Made by a program: the position numbers and the translations under genes
Assembly: GCF_009455685.1 (NCBI RefSeq)
Contig: NZ_QPES01000001.1
Span: forward strand, 248,001 to 312,000
Reading direction: 5' to 3'
Source: Paraburkholderia hayleyella
GTDB lineage: Bacteria > Pseudomonadota > Gammaproteobacteria > Burkholderiales > Burkholderiaceae
Length of the DNA stretch: 64,000 bases
The notes under the pieces: model-generated
Database searches by the model: none
Told to the model about the DNA's origin: nothing
Seen by the model: the letters and a program-made list of their open reading frames with translations, nothing else
In this document: positions 44,232 to 53,562 of the stretch, in pieces
Numbering within the stretch: the first letter of the stretch is position 1
How the letters are laid out: every line of letters begins with the position of its first letter

Positions 44232-44261
44232 AAAAAGCAGCCTTCGGGCTGCTTTTTTTTT
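44232..44261 (+). terminator. Rho-independent terminator of the atp operon
   Basis: Arms AAAAAGCAGCC and GGCTGCTTTTT with a TTCG tetraloop, followed by a total of nine T. It directly follows atpC. Confidence 0.95.
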
Positions 44262-44379
44262 GTCCATGCTTGACGTTTACGGAAAGGAAATCACAATCGG
44301 GCTTTGCGCCATGAGACATGCAATCGTGCTGATCGCGCTGGACCAGTAAAAAGCAGCATTCATTCGTGGAGACGATGTC

Positions 44380-46131
44380 ATGGCAATGCAGATGTCCGTT
44401 AGCGATAGCACAGGGCTGATCGAGCCGAAGAATGGTTTGTCTTATGTCCGCGGTTCAACTCACATTGCGCTGAGCGATGCCACGGTGGGCGAGTTTTTGC
44501 ACACGACAGCCGGACGCTTTGCCGAGCGGCCGGCCGTTGTATTCCGCGAGCAGCAGATTCGCTGGAACTGGGGTGAGTTTGTGCATGAGGTGGACGTTCT
44601 GGCGGCTGGGCTGCTGGCTCTCGGTATTGTGAAGGGTGATCGTGTTGGAATCTGGTCGCCCAATCGCGTTGAATGGCTGTTGACGCAATTTGCTACCGCG
44701 CGGATCGGCGCCGTGATGGTCAATATCAATCCGGCATACCGTTTGGCAGAGCTGGAATACGCGTTGAAAATGGTCGGCTGCAAGGCGATCATTGCCGCGG
44801 AACGCTTTAAATCATCGATGTATCTGGAGATGTTGCAAACGCTTGCGCCTGAACTGGCGAACAGCGCGCCAGGCCAGTTACATGCCGCACGCCTGCCCGA
44901 TTTGCGCCTGGTGATTCAGATGGGCGGTCTGGGTGGTATGAACGATACGCCAACGCCTGGCATGCTGCCGTTTTCAGAAGTGATCAAACGGGGACGAGTG
45001 AATCTCGATAGTGCGCAACTCGATGCGCTCGGAAGGGCCCTGCATTGCGATGATCCGATCAATATCCAGTTCACGAGTGGCACCACGGGTAACCCGAAAG
45101 GCGCCACGCTGACGCATCGGAATATCGTCAACAACGCGCGTTACATTGCGCAGGCGATGCGCCTGACCGAACAGGACGCGCTTTGTATCCCCGTGCCGCT
45201 TTATCACTGTTTCGGGATGGTGCTGGCCGTTCTGGCTTGCGTCTCTGTGGGTGCGAACATGGTGTTTCCTGGCGAGGCGTTTGATCCTGCCGCTACGCTC
45301 GCAGCCGTATCGGAGGAGCAATGTACAGCACTGCACGGCGTGCCGACCATGTTCATCGCGGAGCTGGATCACCCTGAATTTGACACCTACGATCTGTCGC
45401 GGCTGCGGACGGGCATCATGGCAGGCTCGCCCTGTCCTATCGAAACCATGAAGCGTGTTGTAGCGAATATGCATCTGGCCGAAATTACGATCGCGTATGG
45501 CATGACTGAAACCAGTCCAGTCTCGTTTCAGAGTTCGACGACCGATCCGCTCGACAAACGAACGACAACGGTCGGACGCATCCAGCCGCATCTTGAAGTG
45601 AAGATCGTTGATGAACTTGGCCAGATCGTTCCGGTGGGTGTGACGGGCGAGTTATGTACGAAGGGCTATTCGGTGATGCAAGGCTATTGGGGCGATGCGG
45701 CTAAAACCCGCGAAAGCATTGTTGATGGCTGGATGCATACAGGAGATCTGGCGACAATCGACGCCGCAGGCTATTGCAATATCGTGGGCCGTCTGAAAGA
45801 CATGCTGATTCGTGGCGGGGAAAATATTTATCCGCGTGAGATCGAAGAGTATCTGTTTCGCCATCCGAAGATTCAGAGCGTGCAAGTGTTTGGCGTGCCA
45901 GATGCACGGTATGGCGAGGAGGTGTGTGCGTGGATTGTGCTGCGCCCTGGCGAACAGGCCAGTGCCGAGGAAATCAGGGCGTTTTGCCGCGATCAGATTG
46001 CGCACTACAAGGTGCCGAAGCACATTCGCTTTGTCGATGAGCTGCCGATGACCGTAACCGGAAAAGCGCAGAAGTTTGTGATGCGCGAGCAGATGATACA
46101 AACGCTGCAAATGCTAAATAACGAGGGATAG
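44380..46131 (+). CDS. ACSF2-like fatty-acyl-CoA synthetase
   Basis: A 583-residue AMP-forming acyl-CoA synthetase. The ATP-binding signature is FTSGTTGNPKGATLTHRN (about residues 229-246). Further motifs are CIPVPLYHCFGMVL, IAYGMTETSPVSFQ, GWMHTGDLATID and the C-terminal lysine in TVTGKAQKFVM. The sequence pattern matches the ACSF2/medium-to-long-chain branch, so it should activate fatty acids for oxidation or uptake. Chain length is not known. It stands alone after the atp terminator, with GGAGACG before the ATG. Confidence 0.9.
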   Translation: MAMQMSVSDSTGLIEPKNGLSYVRGSTHIALSDATVGEFLHTTAGRFAERPAVVFREQQIRWNWGEFVHEVDVLAAGLLALGIVKGDRVGIWSPNRVEWLLTQFATARIGAVMVNINPAYRLAELEYALKMVGCKAIIAAERFKSSMYLEMLQTLAPELANSAPGQLHAARLPDLRLVIQMGGLGGMNDTPTPGMLPFSEVIKRGRVNLDSAQLDALGRALHCDDPINIQFTSGTTGNPKGATLTHRNIVNNARYIAQAMRLTEQDALCIPVPLYHCFGMVLAVLACVSVGANMVFPGEAFDPAATLAAVSEEQCTALHGVPTMFIAELDHPEFDTYDLSRLRTGIMAGSPCPIETMKRVVANMHLAEITIAYGMTETSPVSFQSSTTDPLDKRTTTVGRIQPHLEVKIVDELGQIVPVGVTGELCTKGYSVMQGYWGDAAKTRESIVDGWMHTGDLATIDAAGYCNIVGRLKDMLIRGGENIYPREIEEYLFRHPKIQSVQVFGVPDARYGEEVCAWIVLRPGEQASAEEIRAFCRDQIAHYKVPKHIRFVDELPMTVTGKAQKFVMREQMIQTLQMLNNEG

Positions 46132-46192
46132 TCAGTCTAATCAGACGGCACGGTCACGGTGTTATCGATGACAGGACGATAAAAACGCGGAC

Positions 46193-46219
46193 GAAAAAAA
46201 GCGGGCTAGTTGCCCGCTT
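46193..46219 (-). terminator. Rho-independent terminator (minus strand)
   Basis: AAGCGGGC / GCCCGCTT stem with a five-base loop, followed on the minus strand by a T-run (A-tract 46193-46200). It sits 11 bases after the stop of the small membrane protein gene, supporting that gene. Confidence 0.82.
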
Positions 46220-46229
46220 AAACCACACG

Positions 46230-46418
46230 CTACGGGGTTAGCGCGAGGAGACCAGCGATAGAGCACGTTGCAAAAACCAGCAACGACTCCAGCAAAGATG
46301 TCCCTTGTAGCAGGGCGGCCAGCGTTATACCGAATACAAAATATCGGAGTGCCGGATGGACTGATTCGTCTAGCCTCAAACGTTCAATCACATCTGTGTT
46401 GAAACCGTAGAGACGCAT
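46230..46418 (-). CDS. Small membrane protein, unknown function
   Basis: A 62-residue frame with a polar N-terminus of about 25 residues (MRLYGFNTDVIERLRLDESV), then two hydrophobic segments (YFVFGITLAALLQ and LLVFATCSIAGLLAL). A stop codon precedes the ATG by seven codons, so no longer form exists. It has its own terminator, which argues for a real transcript, but no ribosome site is clear before the ATG. I do not recognise the family. Confidence 0.5.
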   Translation of the reverse strand: MRLYGFNTDVIERLRLDESVHPALRYFVFGITLAALLQGTSLLESLLVFATCSIAGLLALTP

Positions 46419-46588
46419 TGTGGTGGAATTGCCGGACGCTCAGAGTAACAAAGTGTTTCAGGTTGTAACGCCCGTGAATAAAGGCGTTTCGGGATTTCCC
46501 TCCACGGGCCATCAAGCTAGCTAAAGCCTCTTTTCGAAGCCCCAAATAATGTTTGCCCGGGCCTGTTTTGCACATGTTTTCGTCCGCA

Positions 46589-47392
46589 TCATTTAAGCCA
46601 TTTATCGGAGATCGTTTGATATTCACCTGTGGCGCGTGCCAGATGTAGCCATTGATCGGCATATTGCTGCCACACGGTATCCCCGCGCGGAATAAGCCAG
46701 GCTTTCTCACCATACTGAAACGGCTCATCGGGATGTACTGCACATAGGCCAGGATTGAGCTTTTGTTGCAAACGGGTTTCGGCGGCATCGGTCACCATCA
46801 CGTCCGCCTTGCCCGCCAGGATTTGGCTAAATATCGTCACGTTGTCCGGATAAAGCGTGAGCGCGGCATGAGACAGATGCTGCCGGGCGAAGCGCTCATT
46901 GGTGCCCCCCGGATTGACGATCACCCGTGTAGCGGGCCGGTCGATCTGTGCAAGGGTTTGATAACGGTTAATTTCACTGCAGCGCACGATCGGCGTTTTG
47001 CCATCAATGACATAGGGCTGGGTGAAGAACGCATGCCGTTGGCGCTCTAGCGTCGTCGAGATTCCCCCCACACCGATATCGCATTGCGCATTGAAGTCGC
47101 GCATCAGGTTTGGCCATGAAGTTTTGACGAAGACCGCTTTCACACCCAGCGATTGAGCGAATGCTTCGGTCAGGTCGATATCAATGCCTTCGAACTGCCC
47201 ATCTGGCCGGTAATACGAGTAGGGCTTGTAATCGCCGGTGGTACAGGCACGCAAGATGCCCCGCGCCATCACCTCGTCGAGCCGGGATGGCGAGCCTGAA
47301 GCCGGCACCGTTTGGTCTGGCACCGCCTCAGCGTAGCTTCCGGCGCTTGGCATCAGTAGGGCAAAAGCCATTAGCGGGGCGAATATTTTCAT
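46589..47392 (-). CDS. pheC: PheC-like periplasmic cyclohexadienyl dehydratase
   Basis: A 267-residue protein with a signal peptide (cleavage near residue 21) and a type II periplasmic-binding fold. Sequence is close to Pseudomonas cyclohexadienyl dehydratase as I recall it: TTGDYKPYSYYRPDG, VKTSWPNLMRDF, NPGGTNERFARQHL, YPDNVTIFSQI and GLCAVHPDEPF. That enzyme turns prephenate into phenylpyruvate, and arogenate into phenylalanine, in the periplasm. A plain amino-acid binding protein is the alternative, but no permease genes are next to it. An AGGAGA site precedes the ATG. Confidence 0.8.
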   Translation of the reverse strand: MKIFAPLMAFALLMPSAGSYAEAVPDQTVPASGSPSRLDEVMARGILRACTTGDYKPYSYYRPDGQFEGIDIDLTEAFAQSLGVKAVFVKTSWPNLMRDFNAQCDIGVGGISTTLERQRHAFFTQPYVIDGKTPIVRCSEINRYQTLAQIDRPATRVIVNPGGTNERFARQHLSHAALTLYPDNVTIFSQILAGKADVMVTDAAETRLQQKLNPGLCAVHPDEPFQYGEKAWLIPRGDTVWQQYADQWLHLARATGEYQTISDKWLK

Positions 47393-47478
47393 CGTGTCTC
47401 CTGAGCGAGTGATGGGTTTTGAACAGTGCTGGGGGATGTGTCCGGTAAAATGCGGCTTTGTCTTTTTGTGCTTACAAC

Positions 47479-48594
47479 GTGGCCCATAACCTTCTCAACG
47501 ATACGTTTTTGCGCGCACTGATGCGCCAGCCAACCGATTACACCCCGATCTGGCTGATGCGCCAGGCGGGCCGGTATCTGCCGGAGTACAACGCTACGCG
47601 CAGCCGTGCAGGCAGCTTCCTCAATCTGGCGAAAAATCCTGGCTACGCGACGGAAGTCACGTTACAGCCGCTTGAGCGTTTTCCGCTGGATGCCGCGATT
47701 CTTTTTTCCGACATTCTGACGATTCCCGATGCGATGGGGCTTGGGCTTGATTTCGCGCCGGGCGAAGGGCCTCGCTTCGCCCGCCCGGTGCGCACCGAAG
47801 ACGACGTCGCACGCCTGGCGGTACCTGATATCGACGCAACGCTGCGTTATGTTACCGATGCCGTGAGCGAGATCCGCCGTGCGCTCACGGATGCACAGGG
47901 GCGCCAACGTGTCCCGTTGATCGGTTTTTCGGGCAGCCCGTGGACACTCGCGTGTTATATGGTCGAGGGCGCGGGCTCGGACGATTTTCGCACCGTCAAG
48001 TCGATGCTGTATGCCCGTCCTGATCTGATGCAGCGCATTCTCGAAATTAATGCCCAAGCCGTTGCGGCTTATCTGAATGCCCAGATCGAAGCAGGTGCGC
48101 AGGCTGTCATGATTTTCGATACCTGGGGCGGCGCGCTCGCGGATGGGGTTTATCAACGCTTCTCGCTGCATTACATCGAGCAAGTGGTGCGTCAGCTTAA
48201 GCGTGAGCATCTCGGCGAGCGTATTCCGGTCATTACCTTTACCAAAGGCGGCGGGCTATGGCTGGAGGCGATCGCTGCCACCGGGGTGGATGCCGTGGGG
48301 CTCGACTGGACCGTCAACCTGGCGCAAGCCCGCGAGCGCGTGGCTGGACGCGTGGCGCTTCAGGGCAATATCGACCCATCGGTGCTCTTCGCGCCGCCTG
48401 CTGTGATTCGCATGGAAGCCCGTGCGGTACTCGACAGTTATGGCAACCATCCGGGCCACGTTTTTAACCTGGGACACGGTATTTCACAATTTACGCCGCC
48501 CGAGCATGTCGCTGAGCTGGTAGATGAAGTGCATCGCCATAGCCGGACGATACGGGCCGCCGCGGCCACTTCGGCGACCGGGACGGCGGCATAG
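47479..48594 (+). CDS. hemE: Uroporphyrinogen decarboxylase
   Basis: A 371-residue haem-pathway enzyme converting uroporphyrinogen III to coproporphyrinogen III. Both signatures are present: PIWLMRQAGRYLPEY near residue 25 and GFSGSPWTLACYMVEG near 148. The start is GTG at 47479 (MAHNLLNDTFLRAL); seven codons further upstream are open. It is divergent from pheC across 86 bp. Confidence 0.97.
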   Translation: MAHNLLNDTFLRALMRQPTDYTPIWLMRQAGRYLPEYNATRSRAGSFLNLAKNPGYATEVTLQPLERFPLDAAILFSDILTIPDAMGLGLDFAPGEGPRFARPVRTEDDVARLAVPDIDATLRYVTDAVSEIRRALTDAQGRQRVPLIGFSGSPWTLACYMVEGAGSDDFRTVKSMLYARPDLMQRILEINAQAVAAYLNAQIEAGAQAVMIFDTWGGALADGVYQRFSLHYIEQVVRQLKREHLGERIPVITFTKGGGLWLEAIAATGVDAVGLDWTVNLAQARERVAGRVALQGNIDPSVLFAPPAVIRMEARAVLDSYGNHPGHVFNLGHGISQFTPPEHVAELVDEVHRHSRTIRAAAATSATGTAA

Positions 48595-49049
48595 CATGTT
48601 GTTGCCATGCGGCAAATCTTCCATGCAAAAATCGTGCTTTCAAACGCATTAATTCGGGATAAGCCTCGCCAGAGGGTGCTTCGGCGCTTGTCAAGACTTG
48701 ACTTATGCACATTTTGATTACCGCATCGCAGTAGTGCCATCGTCTGCTAATCCGTACTTGCAAAATTTGCCGATATCCGGTTCATGCCTTGACTGGTAAG
48801 GCATTCGGGCTTGAGCCCGAGCTTGGTCTTATTCCGCATGAACGGCGCTACTACGTGGTTTGCGGGCAGTTTGGGCAAAGTTTTCAACAAAGTTATCCAC
48901 AGGCGGCGCGGCTCGGCAGGATTGTTCCGCTGAATCCAAAATTTAGCGGCGAAAGTCATGTTTTACTTTAACTTTAGTGACCAGCGCATCCCGATGCTGC
49001 ATCAATTAGCCGCACTTTCCCTCCCCTTTTTACCCGCGCAGATCCGGGC
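48595..49049. other. Intergenic region between hemE and priA
   Basis: A 455-bp gap with a single perfect DnaA box TTATCCACA at 48893-48901, about 150 bases before priA. No other DnaA-like sites cluster with it. No terminator for hemE and no gene is supported. Confidence 0.55.
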
Positions 49050-51308
49050 GTGAGTTTCGTTTTCGTTCGTGTCGCGCTGGATCATCCTCTGCCGACCCTC
49101 TTCGATTACCGTTGCGGGGTGGAACTGGCTCCCGCGCCCGGCATGCTGGTGGAAGTTCCGTTTGGCAAGCGCCAGGTGGTCGGGCTGATTGTCGAAGTGG
49201 CCACTCACAGTGACGTTGCGCCAGACCGGCTGCGGACTGTCGAACGTTTATGTCATGCGTGCCCCGCTTTATCGGAGGCATGGCTCGGGCTGGTTGCGTT
49301 TGCGGCGGATTATTATCAGCGCGGACGCGGCGAGGTTGCCTTGCCCGCCTTGCCTCAGGCGTTGCGCGATGCCTCGCGTTGGGAGCGCTTGCTGGCGCCC
49401 GCTGAAGGCTATCGTTTGCTGGATGCCGGGGCCGCGGCCTTGCCTGCCGCCTTGCCGCCGCGTGCGCATGCCCTGCGTCGTCTGGCCGAGGCGCTGGCTC
49501 AAACCACGTTGCTGCCAGTGGCGCAGGCGCGCACCCTGCATCCGAAGGCGAGCGCGGTTCTTATGGAATGGCAGGCCCGAGGCTGGGTTGCGCTTGAAGC
49601 CGTCGATCTGTGTGCCACGTCCATTGCCGGTCGCGCTTTAGCTTCGGCTTCGGCTTCGGTTGCGCCGGCGCTGCCCACGCTCACCGCTGAACAGCAAGAT
49701 GCCGTCGACGCAATCCGCTCGGCACACGATTTCGCCCCTTTCTTGCTGCATGGCGTGACGGGCAGTGGCAAAACCGAAGTTTATCTTCGGGCGCTAGCCG
49801 CCTTGCTTGACGCACAACCCGCCGCTCAGGCGCTGGTTCTTGTCCCTGAAATTAATCTCACACCGCAATTCGAAGCGGCGTTTCGTGCCCGTTTTGCTGC
49901 ATTCGAAGCTCAGGCGATCGTCACGCTTCATAGCGGCCTGGCCGAAGGCGAGCGCGCCCGTAACTGGCTGGCAGCCCATCTCGGCCAGGCCCGTATCGTC
50001 CTCGGCACGCGCCTCGCTGTACTGGCATCGCTGCCTGCGCTGGCGCTGATCGTGGTCGATGAAGAGCACGATCCGGCTTATAAACAGCAAGAAGGTCTGC
50101 GTTATTCCGCGCGCGATCTGGCGGTGTGGCGCGCCAAGCAACGGGGCATCCCGGTGGTGCTGGGCTCGGCCACGCCTTCGCTGGAAAGCTGGTGGCTGGC
50201 GGATCAAGGCCGTTACAAGCGTCTCGCGCTGACGCGCCGGGCCGTGGCCGATGCGGTGTTGCCCAGCGTGAAACTGGTCGATCTGGAGGAGGAGCGTCGG
50301 CGGGGACGCGGATCGGTGGAGGGGTTATCCGGACCGCTGGTTGCCGCGCTGAACTCTTGTCTCAAACGCGGCGAGCAAAGCCTTGTTTTTCTCAACCGGC
50401 GTGGTTATGCCCCGCAACTGGCATGTGACGCGTGCGGCTGGGTGGCGGGCTGTCCCCGCTGCAGCGCTTATGTGGTGCTGCACAAGCCTGAGCGTGCGCT
50501 GCGCTGCCACCACTGCGGCTGGGAGGCACGTATTCCACCTGCCTGTCCTGAATGCGGGAACGTTGATATCGCGCCGCTCGGACGCGGCACCCAGCGTATC
50601 GAAGAGGCATTGGCGAGCGCCGTGCCCGGCGCGCGGGTGCTACGTATCGACGCCGATAGCACGCGTCGCAAAGGCAGCGCACAGGCGCTTTTTGCGGATG
50701 TCCATGCCGGTGAGGTCGATATCCTGGTGGGCACGCAAATGATTGCGAAGGGGCACGATTTCCAGCGCGTGTCGCTGGTGGGGGTGCTGAATGCCGATAC
50801 CGCGTTGTTTTCACATGATTTCCGCGCAAGCGAACGTTTGTTTGCGCAACTCATGCAGGTGAGTGGCCGGGCCGGACGTTCGGGGCTGCCGGGCGAAGTG
50901 CTGGTGCAAACCCGTTATCCGCGTCATGCGCTGTATCAAGCGCTAGCACGCCATGACTACATAGGCTTTGCCAATGCAACGCTGGCCGAACGCCGCGATG
51001 CGCATTTGCCACCGTTCGTCTATCAGGCGCTACTGCGTGCGGAAGGGCGCACCCTGGAGGCCGCGCTGGCATTTTTGCAGCACGCAGCGGCAGCGTTGCA
51101 GGCACTGCCCTCGGCTGAGCGAATCACCGTGTACGACGCGGTGCCATTGACCATCGTCAAGGTCATGCATGTGCATCGGGCGCAGTTATTGATCGAGAGC
51201 GCCTCAAGGGCCGCATTGCAAGCCACGCTGCGGGCATGGCAGCCTGCGCTGCGCCAGCAAAAAGGCGTGCTGCGCTGGAATCTTGAGGTGGATCCTCTGG
51301 ATATCTGA
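49050..51308 (+). CDS. priA: Primosomal helicase PriA
   Basis: A 752-residue 3'-5' helicase that restarts stalled replication forks. Walker A is GVTGSGKTEVYLRALAA near residue 232, Walker B is LIVVDEEHDPAYKQQEG. Two zinc-binding cysteine groups are seen (CDACGW, CPRC, CHHCGW, CPEC) near residues 453-510, followed by helicase motifs such as LVGTQMIAKGHDF and QVSGRAGRSG. Starts with GTG at 49050. The DnaA box upstream is noted. Confidence 0.96.
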   Translation: MSFVFVRVALDHPLPTLFDYRCGVELAPAPGMLVEVPFGKRQVVGLIVEVATHSDVAPDRLRTVERLCHACPALSEAWLGLVAFAADYYQRGRGEVALPALPQALRDASRWERLLAPAEGYRLLDAGAAALPAALPPRAHALRRLAEALAQTTLLPVAQARTLHPKASAVLMEWQARGWVALEAVDLCATSIAGRALASASASVAPALPTLTAEQQDAVDAIRSAHDFAPFLLHGVTGSGKTEVYLRALAALLDAQPAAQALVLVPEINLTPQFEAAFRARFAAFEAQAIVTLHSGLAEGERARNWLAAHLGQARIVLGTRLAVLASLPALALIVVDEEHDPAYKQQEGLRYSARDLAVWRAKQRGIPVVLGSATPSLESWWLADQGRYKRLALTRRAVADAVLPSVKLVDLEEERRRGRGSVEGLSGPLVAALNSCLKRGEQSLVFLNRRGYAPQLACDACGWVAGCPRCSAYVVLHKPERALRCHHCGWEARIPPACPECGNVDIAPLGRGTQRIEEALASAVPGARVLRIDADSTRRKGSAQALFADVHAGEVDILVGTQMIAKGHDFQRVSLVGVLNADTALFSHDFRASERLFAQLMQVSGRAGRSGLPGEVLVQTRYPRHALYQALARHDYIGFANATLAERRDAHLPPFVYQALLRAEGRTLEAALAFLQHAAAALQALPSAERITVYDAVPLTIVKVMHVHRAQLLIESASRAALQATLRAWQPALRQQKGVLRWNLEVDPLDI

Positions 51309-51426
51309 CAATCTCAGGAAAAGATGGAACGAAACCGCCTGGTGCGTTACTCAAGTGAACGGGCAGTTATTCTAGGTGATTTTTTTATAGTCGACTTTAC
51401 TGATATTTCTTTATCCGGGGGACTCA

Positions 51427-53298
51427 ATGTATAAGAATACTGGCGTTTCAGGAACCAAGAATACGAATTACAACGATAATCATTCTACAGACGTTGAGCA
51501 GATTGAGCCAAAAGGTATATTTAAACTTGACATTAAAGATAGTAAATCTAATGCCGGGGAAATAATTCCGCGGAACCCTGGAAATCAGATGGATAGCGTT
51601 CCGATTATTGGTTCATGCGGCGAGCCGGATGAAATTCAGAGAGCCAGTCAGAATATAAATCAGCCATTGTTGGAGCGGGATGATTTTAGTGATGAAGATA
51701 TTAGCTTTAATGAAAGTAGTGATGAAGTTAGTTCCATAAGTTCGACTCCATCACATGCTTCCCCAGGCCCTGCAAGAACCAGAAGAAAGAATTCCGATGA
51801 GAATTATAATGATGGGCATGACCTCAATTTTTTAAATATTAATGTGAAAAATGGGAGTTGCCCCGGGAATACTGTTTTAAGTAAAAGTGACGCTGTACCC
51901 ATCGAAAAAAATCTCGAGATTAATAGAGGATCCAATACTGGAGTGGAGAAAAAAGAAGATAGTCCAGGCGGTCGTAGTTTTATCGATATTATTTTTAACC
52001 GGTCTCCTGCCAGGCGTGAGCTTTCACATTCGCAAAAATTAACACAGCGTCGTCAATATTTGACGGCGCCACGGGTAGTTAATCCTTTTGAGAACTATTG
52101 CCAGGCCGAAATTGATAAATTTGGTCAAAAAGATTATGGCAGTTATTTTGTAAGTGGCTGCGACAGGATTGACGTGACGCGTGTGAGCGTATTAATGCAC
52201 CGCTTCTGTTTATGGGCTGGTTTGCTGGAAAAAAATGACCAGGCATTAGTGGAAACAATCTGGCCGTATTATATGAAGTCTGCGGGGAACGGAATGTTCA
52301 GTTTGAAGGATGGCAGGTTCCTATTGAATATGAGCAGCCGCGATATAGAATATTGTGAACAATATGCATCCGATTTCTGCGCCATGAAAATTAATGCGAT
52401 AAAAGAAAAAGCGGAAATAAAAAAGAAAAAAGTAGATTCTGAATTTGAGCGACAGGCAACCGTGGCCAGGCAAAAAGATGCTGAAGAAAACTCGAAAGAA
52501 ATTGAAAAAAACCAGAAAATAGCTGAAGAAGAATGGAAAAATTTTCTGCTTGCGAATAAAGACACTCAAGGCTTAACCGAATGTGGGGCGCGTGAACAGG
52601 ATCCCCAGGCGAAAGCTGTTTTAATAGAAAAGATGTCGATTGACGAGGGTGTTCAAATTGATATTAAAAAAGCTGAAAAATTTAGAGATGGTTTTATCTC
52701 AAGTATCAAAGCTATTCTTGCAGTCGATGACAAAATAAGAGATTTGATGAAATCTCCGGCGCATCTGATGGAAAATATATCTGATGTCAGGGGCCTGATT
52801 GCGGAGTTGGGTGCGCTGGTTCATATTGATATGACAGATGAACTTGGATTTACTGCGCTACATCGGGTTTCGAGTAGTCCGCTAACCATAGCAACTGATA
52901 TTTTAAATGATTTACTCTGGTATGATTTTAAACTTGGAAGTCTTGAGATTAAAGATAGGGAGCAAGGAAGAACAGCCTTGCTGCTCGCGGCGGAGCAGGG
53001 AATTTTTGAAAATGTTAAAATTCTGGTTGAGGTGGGTGCGGATGTTAATGCCAGGGATATATATGGGGAAACAGCCTTGTTCAAAGTATTAAATGGAAAT
53101 TTCCCTAATCAGGATATCGCCATTTATTTGCTTAAACATGGTGCGGATCCGGATGCGCAGAATTTCGACAAAAATAAACCCGCTACGCCTGCCATTATCG
53201 CCAGTCTTAACGGATTTCTGACTAAAAAAGGACCGAGATTTAATAAAGAGCTGCAGGATGCAATCGAATCTGGCCGTAAAAGGTTGCAAAAAAAATAA
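51427..53298 (+). CDS. Ankyrin-repeat protein, AT-rich, possible effector
   Basis: A 623-residue protein in an AT-rich island (one sampled 60-base line has 20 G/C, against 42 in priA). Residues 1-218 are Ser/Asn/Asp-rich and probably disordered, with no signal peptide or membrane helix. Residues 219-322 form an unrecognised globular region with several cysteines and aromatics. Residues 324-375 are a charged Lys/Glu coiled coil. From about 474 to 585 there are two or three ankyrin repeats (GFTALHRVSSS, GRTALLLAAEQGIFENVKIL, GADVNARDIYGETALF). The ATG has a GGGGG site. Ankyrin proteins of this style in Burkholderia-type bacteria can act in host interaction; secretion is not shown. Confidence 0.85.
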   Translation: MYKNTGVSGTKNTNYNDNHSTDVEQIEPKGIFKLDIKDSKSNAGEIIPRNPGNQMDSVPIIGSCGEPDEIQRASQNINQPLLERDDFSDEDISFNESSDEVSSISSTPSHASPGPARTRRKNSDENYNDGHDLNFLNINVKNGSCPGNTVLSKSDAVPIEKNLEINRGSNTGVEKKEDSPGGRSFIDIIFNRSPARRELSHSQKLTQRRQYLTAPRVVNPFENYCQAEIDKFGQKDYGSYFVSGCDRIDVTRVSVLMHRFCLWAGLLEKNDQALVETIWPYYMKSAGNGMFSLKDGRFLLNMSSRDIEYCEQYASDFCAMKINAIKEKAEIKKKKVDSEFERQATVARQKDAEENSKEIEKNQKIAEEEWKNFLLANKDTQGLTECGAREQDPQAKAVLIEKMSIDEGVQIDIKKAEKFRDGFISSIKAILAVDDKIRDLMKSPAHLMENISDVRGLIAELGALVHIDMTDELGFTALHRVSSSPLTIATDILNDLLWYDFKLGSLEIKDREQGRTALLLAAEQGIFENVKILVEVGADVNARDIYGETALFKVLNGNFPNQDIAIYLLKHGADPDAQNFDKNKPATPAIIASLNGFLTKKGPRFNKELQDAIESGRKRLQKK

Positions 53299-53446
53299 CG
53301 CAACGTTTGGCAACATGCACGGCTCATAACATCCTTTAACGAACAAGCCGGTTCGGCAAGCGGCCAGGGAAAACACCTGGCATAACCCGCTACCGCCCGC
53401 AGGGCGGACCTTGGTGCTCCCGCTTGCTCCTGATTGCGCCCAATAT

Positions 53447-53485
53447 GGTGCAACCCGCTATTTTGGCTGGTTGCACCTTTTTTTT
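53447..53485 (+). terminator. Rho-independent terminator after the ankyrin gene
   Basis: GGTGCAACC (53447-53455) pairs with GGTTGCACC (53469-53477), loop of 13 bases, then eight T. It lies about 150 bases after the ankyrin stop and before putA. Confidence 0.88.
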
Positions 53486-53562
53486 GAGAAAGGTACGATC
53501 CGCCAGAATTTAGTTACTGACTGATGCGGCCTGGCTGGCGCGAACAAAAGGTAGAAGGAAAT

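Noticed and set aside
46384..46788. 134-codon minus-strand frame overlapping the PheC-like gene
   Set aside because: Overlaps the end of a well-supported gene in another frame and shows no domain.
51301..51427. HrpB/T3SS-type promoter box upstream of the ankyrin gene
   Set aside because: No TTCG-N16-TTCG pair could be found, so type III control is not supported by the sequence.
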